A stretch of DNA of 18,111 nt from Hymenobacter sp. Lineage in GTDB: Bacteria > Bacteroidota > Bacteroidia > Cytophagales > Hymenobacteraceae. Positions 7,965-14,662 of the stretch are shown piece after piece. The notes beneath the pieces were generated by a model. It worked only from the letters and a program-made list of their open reading frames with translations. It ran no database searches and was not told the DNA's origin. The first letter of the stretch is position 1, and each line of letters begins with the position of its first letter. The translations under genes and the position numbers were made by a program. The stretch is taken from assembly GCA_025362615.1 (NCBI GenBank), contig JANYFQ010000444.1:1-18111 (forward strand), in the 5' to 3' direction.

Positions 7965-9896
7965 ATGAAATTTCGCTTTGTATTTGCCCTGACGGCCGCC
8001 GGCCTGGCCGCCGCGCTGGCCCCGGCCGCCGCCCAAACCCTGGCCGCGCCCGCTTTTGCCGACCAACCCGGCCGCGCCCAACCCACCGCCTTGGCGGCCA
8101 CCAACGCCGCCAGCGCCCCGCAGGTCCGCATCGACCCGACGTGCTGGTACGTGGGCCTGAAAAACCCCCGGCTCCAACTGCTCGTGCATGGCCCCGGTAT
8201 CGGCAACAGCACGGCCACCCTCGGCTCTTACCTGGGCGTGATGCTTACCAGCACCGAGAAGTTAGCCAATCCCAACTACTTGGTTATGAATTTGATGCTG
8301 GCTCCCACTACCAAACCGGGCAGTCTGCAAATCAACTTCAAGGGGACCAAAAACCTGAGCTACACCTACGAGCTGCGCGGCCGTGCCACTGGCCCCGACC
8401 GTGTGCAGGGCCTCACCCAGGCCGATTTTGTGTACCTGCTCATGCCCGACCGCTTCGCCAACGGCGACCCGGCCAACGACGTGGTGCCCGGTACGCAGGT
8501 AAACCACGTGGCCCGCGACTCAATGTACGCCCGGCACGGCGGCGACCTCAAGGGCATTGTCAGCCATTTTGATTACCTCAAGAAGCTGGGAGTCACGGCC
8601 ATCTGGCCCACGCCGGTGGTTGAGAACGACCAGCCCAAATTCAGCTACCACGGCTACGAGCTGAGCGACTATTACGCCGTGGACCCGCGCTACGGCAGCC
8701 ACCAGGAGTACATCGATTTTGTGGCCCAGGCCCACAAGCAGGGCCTCAAAGTCGTTCACGACGTGGTGCTTAACCACTGCGGCAACCGCAACTACCTGTT
8801 CCGCGACGCGCCCGCGCCCGACTGGTTTCATCAATGGCCTACGTTTACGCGCAGCAATTTCCGCGACGCGGCCTTCAACGACCCGCACGTTGCGGCGGCC
8901 GACCGCAAGCTATTTGGCGAAGGCTGGTTTGACACCCATATGCCCGACCTCAACCAGACCAACCCGCTGGTGGCTACCTACCTGATTCAGAACTTCATCT
9001 GGTGGGTCGAACAAACCGGCCTCGACGGCTACCGCCTCGACACTTATTCTTATTCGGACCGGAGTTTTTTAATGCGCTTCGGCGAAGAAATCCTCAGGCA
9101 GTACCCCCAGTTGGCCATGTACGGCGAAACCTGGGTGCAGGGCACGGCGCAGCAAGCGTACTTCGCCCGCAACATTCTGCCGGCCGTGGATGGCTTCAAA
9201 TCCAACCTGCCGGGCGTGACCGATTTTCAACTTTACTACGCCATCAACGACGCGCTAACCAAGGATGCGGGCTGGACCGAAGGCATCAGCAAGCTCTACT
9301 ATACCCTGCAAACCGACTGGCTCTACGAAGACCCGACGCGCAACGTCATTTTCCTGGACAACCACGACTTGAGTCGCTTTTATTCGATGGTGGGCGAGGA
9401 CTTTGCGAAATACAAAATGGGGCTGGCCTGGCTGCTCACCTGCCGGGGCATTCCGCAGATTTACTACGGCACGGAGGTGCTGATGAAAAACTATTCGGAC
9501 CCCGACGGCAAGGTGCGCGAAGACTTCCCCGGCGGCTTCGCCGGCGATGCCACCAACCTGTTTACCACCCGCACCGGCCGCGCCGCCGAGGCGTTCGACT
9601 ACGTGAGCAAACTGGCCGCCTACCGCCGCAGCCACCCGGCGCTGCACTCGGGCAAGCTCACGCATTTCATCCCCGCCGAGGGCGTGTACGTGTACTTCCG
9701 GCACTCCGAAGCGGGCACCGTGATGGTAGTAATGAACTCCGGCAAAGACGAAAAAACCGTGGATGGTACCCGCTTCAAAGAACTGACGAGCGACTTCCGC
9801 TCCGGCCTCGAAGTAACGAGCGGTCAGGTGCTTGCGGATTTAAAATCCTGGAAAATCCCCGCCCGCACCGCCTGGGTGATGGAGTTGCGGAAGTAA
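7965..9896 (+). CDS. secreted GH13 enzyme, cyclomaltodextrinase/neopullulanase (SusA-like)
   Basis: A predicted glycoside hydrolase acting on alpha-1,4-glucans such as cyclodextrins, pullulan or maltooligosaccharides, in the periplasm or outside the cell. The 643 residues start at the ATG at 7965, not an upstream TTG, because MKFRFVFALTAAGLAAAL is a clean signal peptide. An N-terminal beta-sandwich (about 45-135, with CWYVGLKNPRLQLLVHG and NPNYLVMNL) matches the cyclomaltodextrinase N-terminal domain. The GH13 barrel shows DVVLNH (from Asp266), nucleophile Asp359 in GYRLDTY, acid/base Glu388 in YGETWVQ, and stabiliser Asp468 in LDNHDLSRF, so the active site is complete. A short C-terminal beta domain follows. 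There are no susC/susD partners in the window. Its TAA stop is the first three bases of a REP-doublet element. Confidence 0.92.
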   Translation: MKFRFVFALTAAGLAAALAPAAAQTLAAPAFADQPGRAQPTALAATNAASAPQVRIDPTCWYVGLKNPRLQLLVHGPGIGNSTATLGSYLGVMLTSTEKLANPNYLVMNLMLAPTTKPGSLQINFKGTKNLSYTYELRGRATGPDRVQGLTQADFVYLLMPDRFANGDPANDVVPGTQVNHVARDSMYARHGGDLKGIVSHFDYLKKLGVTAIWPTPVVENDQPKFSYHGYELSDYYAVDPRYGSHQEYIDFVAQAHKQGLKVVHDVVLNHCGNRNYLFRDAPAPDWFHQWPTFTRSNFRDAAFNDPHVAAADRKLFGEGWFDTHMPDLNQTNPLVATYLIQNFIWWVEQTGLDGYRLDTYSYSDRSFLMRFGEEILRQYPQLAMYGETWVQGTAQQAYFARNILPAVDGFKSNLPGVTDFQLYYAINDALTKDAGWTEGISKLYYTLQTDWLYEDPTRNVIFLDNHDLSRFYSMVGEDFAKYKMGLAWLLTCRGIPQIYYGTEVLMKNYSDPDGKVREDFPGGFAGDATNLFTTRTGRAAEAFDYVSKLAAYRRSHPALHSGKLTHFIPAEGVYVYFRHSEAGTVMVVMNSGKDEKTVDGTRFKELTSDFRSGLEVTSGQVLADLKSWKIPARTAWVMELRK

Positions 9897-10040
9897 CGCG
9901 GGTTTTCAACCCGCGACGAGCAAAACGAGTATCCCGCGCTTGCTTTACTGAACGGCTTACTTGCGCTGGCGGAAGCGACCGGCGTGCGTGCGTTACGCGA
10001 GCCACTCGCTGCGCTCGTCGCGGGTTGAAAACCCGCGTTA
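9894..10040. repeat. REPIN-like element (REP doublet), copy 2
   Basis: Perfect 28-bp inverted repeats (9894-9921 and 10013-10040; left arm begins TAACGCGGGTTTTCAACC) flank 91 bp of unrelated sequence. Each arm folds alone as in copy 1 at 2268-2358, and the first 22 bp are the same. It fills the gap between two convergent genes and supplies the stop codon of the GH13 gene. It may act as a bidirectional RNA hairpin at both 3' ends. Confidence 0.75.
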
Positions 10041-10044
10041 CACC

Positions 10045-10623
10045 TCACTGCGCCAACCGGAACGTGAGCGGCAATTCGTACTCCACGGGCACGGCCCGCG
10101 AGCCAATACGGCCCGGCAGCCACTCGGGCGGAATGCTGCGGGCAACGCGTAAGGCCTCTTCGTCGCAGCCGCTGCCGAGCTTTGTAATCACCTTGTAATC
10201 AGCGGCCCGACCCAGCGTATCAATCACAAAGCCAATCACTACCCGGCCTTGCACGTTGCGGTCCTGCGCTTGCGCGGGGTAGTTGAGGCGGGTGGTGTAG
10301 GCGGCCAGGGCCGCGTCGCCGCCAATAAAGAGCGGGGGTTGGTCGAGCCGTTGCATACGCCAGGTACCGGACGCGATTTCGGCGCGGTACAAAATTTCGC
10401 CAATCGGCCGGTAGTAAAGCAGCTTTTTGGCGTCGTGGTCGTAGCGCTGCACCAGCACCTGACGCTGCGAGGGCGTTCGGCCGAAATATTCCCAAACGCC
10501 CACTTTGGTTTTTTTATCCAGCATCCCCCGCTCCCACTCGGTTTCGCGCAACTTTTGGGCCAGGCCGGCGGGTGCCAGCAACAACAAGGTGGGCAGCAAC
10601 GCCCAACAAGGTAGCGTTTTCAT
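10045..10623 (-). CDS. secreted protein with TonB C-terminal domain
   Basis: The 192-residue protein has a Sec signal peptide with probable cleavage near residues 22-23 (AGLAQ). Residues about 35-75 (GVWEYFGRTPSQRQVLVQRYDHDAKKLLYY) resemble the MORN/YwqK-like repeats often found before such domains in Bacteroidota. Residues about 114-190 (NYPAQAQDRNVQGRVVIGFVIDTLGR..., ending VEYELPLTFRL) form a TonB C-terminal domain. There is no N-terminal membrane anchor or Pro-rich linker and no exbBD nearby, so it is probably not the energising TonB itself but a periplasmic TonB-domain protein of unknown role. It converges with the GH13 gene. The 114-bp upstream gap is AT-rich and probably holds its promoter. 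Confidence 0.85.
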   Translation of the reverse strand: MKTLPCWALLPTLLLLAPAGLAQKLRETEWERGMLDKKTKVGVWEYFGRTPSQRQVLVQRYDHDAKKLLYYRPIGEILYRAEIASGTWRMQRLDQPPLFIGGDAALAAYTTRLNYPAQAQDRNVQGRVVIGFVIDTLGRAADYKVITKLGSGCDEEALRVARSIPPEWLPGRIGSRAVPVEYELPLTFRLAQ

Positions 10624-10737
10624 ACAGGAAAAGCGGCGAGAGGTGGGAATGGAGTGCGGAAATTAGTTATAATTTCGGCTAAATCCACCAACCTGTCGGC
10701 TACAATGCCTGTTTCTTATTTAATTGATAAAAAATCT

Positions 10738-11217
10738 TTACCTTTCGTCCAATTCTTCGCGCAGCGCGTGTTGCTGTTCGCGCAGTCCGGGCAAGGCAGG
10801 GCACAAGGCGGCTAGGCACCCCAGCACGGCCAGCGCCTGCCGGGGTGCCCCCAGTTGCCGAAGCATAGTGGCCTGTCCGCCCAGGGCCCCGAAGTGGCGC
10901 GGCTCGCGGCGCAGGGTTTCGGCCACATCGGCGAGGGCGGCGCGGTATTCGCCGCGCAGGTAGTGCGCCGTGGCGCGTTTGTTCCAGGCCTCGGCCCAGG
11001 CAGGGGCGGCTTCAAGGAGCTGCGTGAATTCCTGAATGGCCCGGCCAAAATCATCGGCCTGCAGGGCACGCATCCCCACTTCCAGCCCTTTGGCCAGCCC
11101 GGTGGCATGAGGGCCGGGCGGCGGAGTGAGCCACACTTGCCAGATGCCGTTTTGCAGGGCCTCAATCTCGGCGGGCGCGGCGGCCGTGCGCAGTTGGGCA
11201 AAAAGGTCGTTGAGCAT
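10738..11217 (-). CDS. tetratricopeptide-repeat protein
   Basis: A 159-residue cytoplasmic protein, with no signal peptide or membrane segment, that carries about three TPR units at 41-72 (ALQADDFGRAIQEFTQLLEA), 74-106 (HYLRGEYRAALADVAETLRR) and 108-140 (QLGAPRQALAVLG). Such repeats form helical scaffolds for protein binding, and the partner is unknown. The ATG at 11217 faces a perfect 16-bp palindrome in the gap to the divergent gene on its right. The stop lies 114 bp before the start of the TonB-domain gene, so the two may or may not share a transcript. Confidence 0.85.
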   Translation of the reverse strand: MLNDLFAQLRTAAAPAEIEALQNGIWQVWLTPPPGPHATGLAKGLEVGMRALQADDFGRAIQEFTQLLEAAPAWAEAWNKRATAHYLRGEYRAALADVAETLRREPRHFGALGGQATMLRQLGAPRQALAVLGCLAALCPALPGLREQQHALREELDER

Positions 11218-11236
11218 TTGTTCTTAGTTATAAACT

Positions 11237-11252
11237 ATAGTTCATGAACTAT
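11237..11252. promoter_or_regulatory. perfect 16-bp palindrome in a divergent gap
   Basis: ATAGTTCATGAACTAT is a perfect palindrome between the TPR gene (minus) and the next gene (plus). On the plus strand it sits just before CAAGTTTG (11266-11273), which is one base off TAnnTTTG, so it would cover the -33 region. That is the position of an operator. It overlaps the first ATG of the plus-strand frame. Confidence 0.45.
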
Positions 11253-11954
11253 GGGTGCGCTGACGCAAGTTTGGAGCGGTTTCGTAGTCAGTGTACGCAT
11301 TTTGTGTACCACCAAGCTGTTCTGAAAACCTTTCCAGGCACCGCCGCCGTACTTCGCGCCCACTTTGACCGGGAGGCACAGCACCCTCAGCTGCGAAGGG
11401 CACAAGTTACGGCGACGCTCAAAAAATCGGCCGAGGAGAAGCGGGCCATTGCCGCCGCCCTGCCGGTGGCCAACGCCTTCTACCTGTTGTACCTGGAAGA
11501 CGAAACCGACCCCGCCGCCAGCGAGAAGGCCCACGCCCTGCGCTGCAACAAAACCGACTACGTGGCCCTGCCCGCCGCCATGGCCCTGGCCGAAACCCGC
11601 CGCGTGGCCCAGCAGGCCCTGGCCCTGAAAGCCAAGCTGGCCAGCGACGCGGGCATCGCCAAGCCCGAGCTCGACGAGCTGACGGCGGCCAACGCGGCGT
11701 TCGGGCAGCTGCTGGCGGCCCCCAAGCTGGCCATCGAGGCGGGCAAAACCAACCGCACCGCCCTGGGCACAGCCCTCAAAGCAACCGACAAGTTTGTGGA
11801 AGCCAAGCTGCGCCCGGCCATTAAAACCCTCAGCCCGGCCTTTGCGGGCCTACGGGCGGCCCTGCTGCAAGCCATGCGGATTGACGACGCCCCCGGTGCC
11901 CGGCAGCCCGCCGCGCCGGGTGCCGCGCCCGCACCGGGCAGCACGCCCGCATAG
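11244..11954 (+). CDS. uncharacterised Ala-rich helical protein
   Basis: Up to 236 residues, mostly predicted alpha-helix and very rich in Ala, Leu and Lys, with no signal peptide and no Cys beyond the N-terminal half. The tail (about 215-236) is low-complexity Pro/Ala/Gly. The layout (HQAVLKTFPGTAAVLRAHFDRE, then a helical middle, then GKTNRTALGTALKATDKFVEAKLRPAIKTL) resembles, from memory only, a multi-helix family of unknown function common in Cytophagales. The first ATG (11244) lies inside the 16-bp palindrome. The in-frame GTG at 11304, in the 24-bp repeat, may be the true start because the family-like sequence begins there and a -7-like box lies just before it. A terminator follows. It is probably not part of the defence-like cluster. 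Confidence 0.6.
   Translation: MNYGCADASLERFRSQCTHFVYHQAVLKTFPGTAAVLRAHFDREAQHPQLRRAQVTATLKKSAEEKRAIAAALPVANAFYLLYLEDETDPAASEKAHALRCNKTDYVALPAAMALAETRRVAQQALALKAKLASDAGIAKPELDELTAANAAFGQLLAAPKLAIEAGKTNRTALGTALKATDKFVEAKLRPAIKTLSPAFAGLRAALLQAMRIDDAPGARQPAAPGAAPAPGSTPA
11291..11314 (+). repeat. 24-bp repeat, copy 2 (first copy at 1300-1323)
   Basis: This matches the sequence at 1300-1323 at 23 of 24 positions. Here it lies at the start of the helical-protein frame and contains the candidate GTG start at 11304, so it may be a leader or translation-start region shared with a lost relative, or a binding site. Confidence 0.5.
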
Positions 11955-11989
11955 CCTGCCGCAGCGGCAGCGGCAGGAGAAAGAACGGG

Positions 11990-12028
11990 GAAGTCCCGGC
12001 TGCGATGGGCGGCCGGGGCTTCTTTGTG
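11990..12028 (+). terminator. probable Rho-independent terminator after the helical-protein gene
   Basis: An 11-bp stem GAAGTCCCGGC / GCCGGGGCTTC (one G-U pair) with an 11-base loop is followed by a modest T-rich run (TTTGT). It lies 36 bp past the stop codon and separates this gene from the island promoter. A second hairpin (CCTGCCGC/GCGGCAGG) lies just before it at 11955-11977. Confidence 0.55.
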
Positions 12029-12063
12029 CTCAATAGCTTAGCATTTCGCGTTGTGTTTAACCT

Positions 12064-12094
12064 TTGAAACACGCCCCTGCACCTAGTACCTTAG
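12064..12094 (+). promoter_or_regulatory. candidate promoter of the DUF4007 gene
   Basis: TTG (12064-12066), 20 bases, then TACCTTAG (12087-12094) fits the Bacteroidota -33/-7 layout with one mismatch in the -7 box. It ends 14 bp before the ATG at 12109. The upstream TTG that could start a longer frame is then the -33 element, which supports the ATG start. Confidence 0.45.
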
Positions 12095-12108
12095 CAGAAA
12101 AAACGCCG

Positions 12109-12993
12109 ATGCTAGGGGACCGACTCGTATTTCAAGGACACAACACGTTTGTCTGTAAAAACAACTGGCTTAAAAAGGGCTATGACTTTGTGCAGGCGGG
12201 CGGTGGCTTTAACGACAGCGATGCGGTGGTGCGGCTGGGCGTGGGCAAAAACATGGTGGAAGCCATCCGCTACTGGCTGCGGGCCTTCGGCCTGACCGAT
12301 GAAAACGACACGTTGCAGCCCATAGCGCACGAGTTGCTGGCCGACGATGGCCTGGACCCTTATTTGGAAGACAGCGCCTCGCTCTGGTACTTGCATTATT
12401 GCCTGGTGCGCACAGGCCGCGCGTCGCTTTATCATTTGGTGTTTAACGAATGGCGGCGGGAGAATTTTTCGTTCACGCGGGCACAGCTCGCGCAGTTCGT
12501 CAGCCGCCGCGCCGTTGAGCACAGCGGCACCACCCTGAACGAAAACACCTTGGACGCGGACCTGACCATGCTGGTGCGCTCCTACGCGCCGCCCGGCCGC
12601 GAGCAAAGCCGCCCCGACGTGGAAGAAGAATCGACGGGCTTGTTGCAAGACCTCGGCCTGCTGACCCTGAACCGGACCGACGGGCTGCGCTACCAAATCG
12701 AAAACCTGGACCGGCCCGAAGTGCCCTGGCAAGTGGTGTTGCGGGTGGTGCTGGAAAATCCGGCCTTTGGGGATGTGATAGGCTTCACCGATTTAGCTGT
12801 GGCCGCCGATTCGCCGGGCCTCGTGTTTGCCCTGAGTGAAAAAAGCCTGTTTCAGAAGCTGGAGGAGATAATGCAGCGGTTTCCGGCCGCCGTGGTGTAC
12901 TCGACCACGGCCGGCAACCGGGTGCTGACGCTCAAGCGCGACCAACTGAACGTGGCCGCCCTCTGGCAAGAATATTATGGGGTGGCGGCGTAG
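12109..12993 (+). CDS. DUF4007 family protein
   Basis: 294 residues from the ATG at 12109. The first half carries the family's hallmark: FQGHNTF near the N-terminus, then a Trp-Leu-Lys-Lys-Gly-Tyr-Asp stretch, then VRLGVGKNMVEAIRYWLRAFGL (43-61). DUF4007 proteins are known mainly from defence-type gene clusters and, as I recall, often neighbour phosphorothioation-type (dnd-like) or large-ATPase genes. The biochemical activity is not established. The rest of the protein looks mostly helical, perhaps winged-helix-like, suggesting a DNA-binding or adaptor role (inference). It is followed at once by an inverted-repeat element and then by the ATPase gene on the same strand. Nothing in the protein looks broken. 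Confidence 0.85.
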   Translation: MLGDRLVFQGHNTFVCKNNWLKKGYDFVQAGGGFNDSDAVVRLGVGKNMVEAIRYWLRAFGLTDENDTLQPIAHELLADDGLDPYLEDSASLWYLHYCLVRTGRASLYHLVFNEWRRENFSFTRAQLAQFVSRRAVEHSGTTLNENTLDADLTMLVRSYAPPGREQSRPDVEEESTGLLQDLGLLTLNRTDGLRYQIENLDRPEVPWQVVLRVVLENPAFGDVIGFTDLAVAADSPGLVFALSEKSLFQKLEEIMQRFPAAVVYSTTAGNRVLTLKRDQLNVAALWQEYYGVAA

Positions 12994-12995
12994 GG

Positions 12996-13109
12996 GCGGG
13001 CTGCCGGCTTTTTCGCCGGCTGTCCGCTCGGCAACGCCCCGGTAATAGTTGCCAATTCAACCGTTCAGCAAAAAAGCGGACTGCCGGCTTACAACAGCCG
13101 GCAGCCCGC
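12996..13109. repeat. 114-bp GC-rich inverted-repeat element between island genes
   Basis: The left arm (from GCGGGCTGCCGGCT at 12996) and right arm (ending AGCCGGCAGCCCGC at 13109) are about 34-bp inverted repeats with a small gap. Each arm folds alone around a GCCGGC stem, so the layout is again two REP-like hairpins facing each other, but the sequence is unrelated to the two TAACGCGG elements. It starts three bases after the DUF4007 stop codon and could attenuate read-through into the ATPase gene. Confidence 0.6.
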
Positions 13110-13133
13110 ACCGACCAACGCACAAAAACACCG

Positions 13134-13895
13134 ATGACTACTTTATTCAGCCCTTCCGTCAATATCATCCGCGACGCTGACCGGACGCTTGCTTACCTGC
13201 CCACGCCAAATGCGGCCACCGTGTTTGGGCAGATTGTGAATAATTACCGGGCCGGGATTCACTGCTTCAACGTGGTGGGAGCCTATGGCACCGGCAAATC
13301 GTCGTTTCTGTGGGCGTTCGAGCAAACGCTGAGCGGGCAACAAGCCTTCTTTCCGCTCCGGGCGGACGGGCTGGGGGTGGTGGGCTTTGAGTTTGTGCGC
13401 TTCGTGGGCGAATACGCTTCGCTGAAAGAAACCTTTGCCCGGCACTTCGGGGTGGCCCACGCGGGCACCGAGCCAAGCGCAGCGGCCGTGATTGCGGCCA
13501 TCGGCGCAGCCTACCGGCCGCTGGCCGCCGAAGGCAAGGCGCTGGTGCTGCTGGTGGACGAGTTTGGGAAGTTTCTGGAATACGCGGCCCGCGAAAACCC
13601 CGAGGAAGAACCGTACTTTCTGCAACAGCTGGCCGAATACCTCAACGACCCCGACCGGCACATTTTGCTGCTCACGACGGTGCATCAGGACGTGAGTGCC
13701 TATGCGCTGGGCCTGACCAAAACGCAGCGGCAGGAGTGGGAAAAGGTGAAAGGCCGGCTCAAAGAACTGACCTTTAACGAACCCGTGGAGCAGCTGCTGG
13801 CCCTGGCCGCGCAGCAGCTCGCGGCCCGCAAGTGGCCGGCCGCGCCGGGCGTGGCCGTGAATAAGCAGCTGTTTGAGGCCGGCGCAGCAGCGTAA
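13134..13895 (+). CDS. AAA-type P-loop ATPase, apparently C-terminally truncated
   Basis: 253 residues. The N-terminal segment (FSPSVNIIRDADRTLAYLPTPNA) leads into Walker A GAYGTGKSS (49-57, Lys55) and Walker B ALVLLVDEFGK (136-146, Asp142, Glu143). A sensor-like ILLLTTVHQD (177-186) and an Arg-containing KVKGRLKEL follow. The ATPase core is therefore present. From memory, proteins with this opening are usually about 1000 residues or more and act in defence clusters, so this copy seems to keep only the first quarter. The end is abrupt (QLFEAGAAA) and the next promoter lies 17 bp beyond. It could be a remnant, or a genuine short form working with DUF4007. Its start is the ATG at 13134, 24 bp after the inverted-repeat element. 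Confidence 0.78.
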   Translation: MTTLFSPSVNIIRDADRTLAYLPTPNAATVFGQIVNNYRAGIHCFNVVGAYGTGKSSFLWAFEQTLSGQQAFFPLRADGLGVVGFEFVRFVGEYASLKETFARHFGVAHAGTEPSAAAVIAAIGAAYRPLAAEGKALVLLVDEFGKFLEYAARENPEEEPYFLQQLAEYLNDPDRHILLLTTVHQDVSAYALGLTKTQRQEWEKVKGRLKELTFNEPVEQLLALAAQQLAARKWPAAPGVAVNKQLFEAGAAA

Positions 13896-13911
13896 GCGGT
13901 TGCCGATTGGC

Positions 13912-13939
13912 TTGTTATTGAATTTTGGATTTACATTCG
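13912..13939 (+). promoter_or_regulatory. candidate promoter of the TerB/BRCT gene
   Basis: TTG (13912-13914), 17 bases, then TACATTCG (13932-13939) resembles the -33/-7 layout with TTCG in place of TTTG. It lies in a short AT-rich gap 16 bp before the ATG at 13956. The HNH gene has the same TTCG variant. Confidence 0.45.
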
Positions 13940-13955
13940 TCCCTGCTTTCACTTG

Positions 13956-14615
13956 ATGCCAAACCAAATGAACGAATCCACCACTTTCTGCGACGATAAC
14001 GGCCAACCCGTCCGCCTCTTTCACCGCGCCAACAACGCCGCCAAAGCAGTAGACCAACTCGTTGGCATTTGCACCGGCATCCTGGCCGATGGCGAAGTAA
14101 ACGCCAACGAAGCGGCCTTTTTTGCCGAATGGGTACGGACCCACGCCCCGGCCGAACCCATGTGGCCGTTCACCGACATTCTGAGCCGGGTAGAACGCAT
14201 ATTTGCTGATGGGGTGTGCGACGAAGAAGAACGGGCAGAATTGAAGGAAGTGATGCAAGCCTTGTGTGGTTTTGCGGCCGAGCCTTTGCCTACATCGGCC
14301 ACCCTATCAACCACGTTGCCGCTGTGTGTGCCGCAGCCGCAACCGCTGCTGTTTGCGGACCAACAGTTTGTAGTCACCGGCAAATTTGCTTACGGCGCAC
14401 GTACCGCCGTCTTTGAGGCCATCAGCGCGTTGGGCGGGTTGCCAACGGACACCGCGCCAACCCGCGCCACGAACTACTTGGTCGTTGGCGTATTTGCAAG
14501 CCGCGATTGGGTGAATACCAGCCACGGCCGTAAGATAGAAAAAGCCGTGGACCTGCGCGACAAAGGCACCGGCATTCGCATCATTTCCGAAGAACACTGG
14601 AAACAATTTGTATAA
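13956..14615 (+). CDS. TerB-like plus BRCT domain protein
   Basis: 219 residues from the ATG at 13956 (another ATG follows at 13968). Residues about 28-105 (VDQLVGICTGILADGEVNANEAAFFAEWV...) resemble the acidic helical TerB-like domain. Residues about 136-219 form a BRCT domain like the C-terminal one of bacterial DNA ligase: FVVTGKF, then an Ala-Leu-Gly-Gly turn, TNYLVVG, SHGRKIEKA, and the conserved Trp215 in ISEEHWKQF. BRCT domains bind phosphoproteins or DNA ends, so a role in sensing or bridging DNA breaks is possible (inference). It has its own promoter-like box and is followed 47 bp later by the HNH gene, which suggests a defence or repair module. Confidence 0.82.
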   Translation: MPNQMNESTTFCDDNGQPVRLFHRANNAAKAVDQLVGICTGILADGEVNANEAAFFAEWVRTHAPAEPMWPFTDILSRVERIFADGVCDEEERAELKEVMQALCGFAAEPLPTSATLSTTLPLCVPQPQPLLFADQQFVVTGKFAYGARTAVFEAISALGGLPTDTAPTRATNYLVVGVFASRDWVNTSHGRKIEKAVDLRDKGTGIRIISEEHWKQFV

Positions 14616-14629
14616 TGCGACCAGCGGTT

Positions 14630-14655
14630 TTGCTTAAACTCCTTTTCTAACTTCG
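14630..14655 (+). promoter_or_regulatory. possible promoter of the HNH gene
   Basis: TAACTTCG (14648-14655) is a TAnnTTCG variant of the -7 box, with TTG 15 bases upstream, slightly short of the usual spacing. It lies 7 bp before the ATG at 14663. Read-through from the TerB/BRCT gene is equally possible. Confidence 0.3.
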
Positions 14656-14662
14656 GGGGCTT

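Noticed and set aside
9002..10198. 398-codon plus-strand frame overlapping the GH13 gene
   Set aside because: It is the out-of-frame shadow of the GH13 catalytic domain, low-complexity in Arg and Pro, and crosses the REP element.
12064..12108. TTG start extending the DUF4007 protein by 15 residues
   Set aside because: The extension lacks family similarity and the TTG fits better as the -33 element of the promoter.
12109..13895. Phosphorothioate (dnd-type) modification system
   Set aside because: DUF4007 hints at it, but no DndC-like sulfurtransferase, cysteine desulfurase, DndD or DndE is present in the window.
13143..14258. 371-codon minus-strand frame opposite the ATPase and TerB-BRCT genes
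   Set aside because: It spans two genes with clear motifs on the other strand, and its sequence has no recognisable domain.
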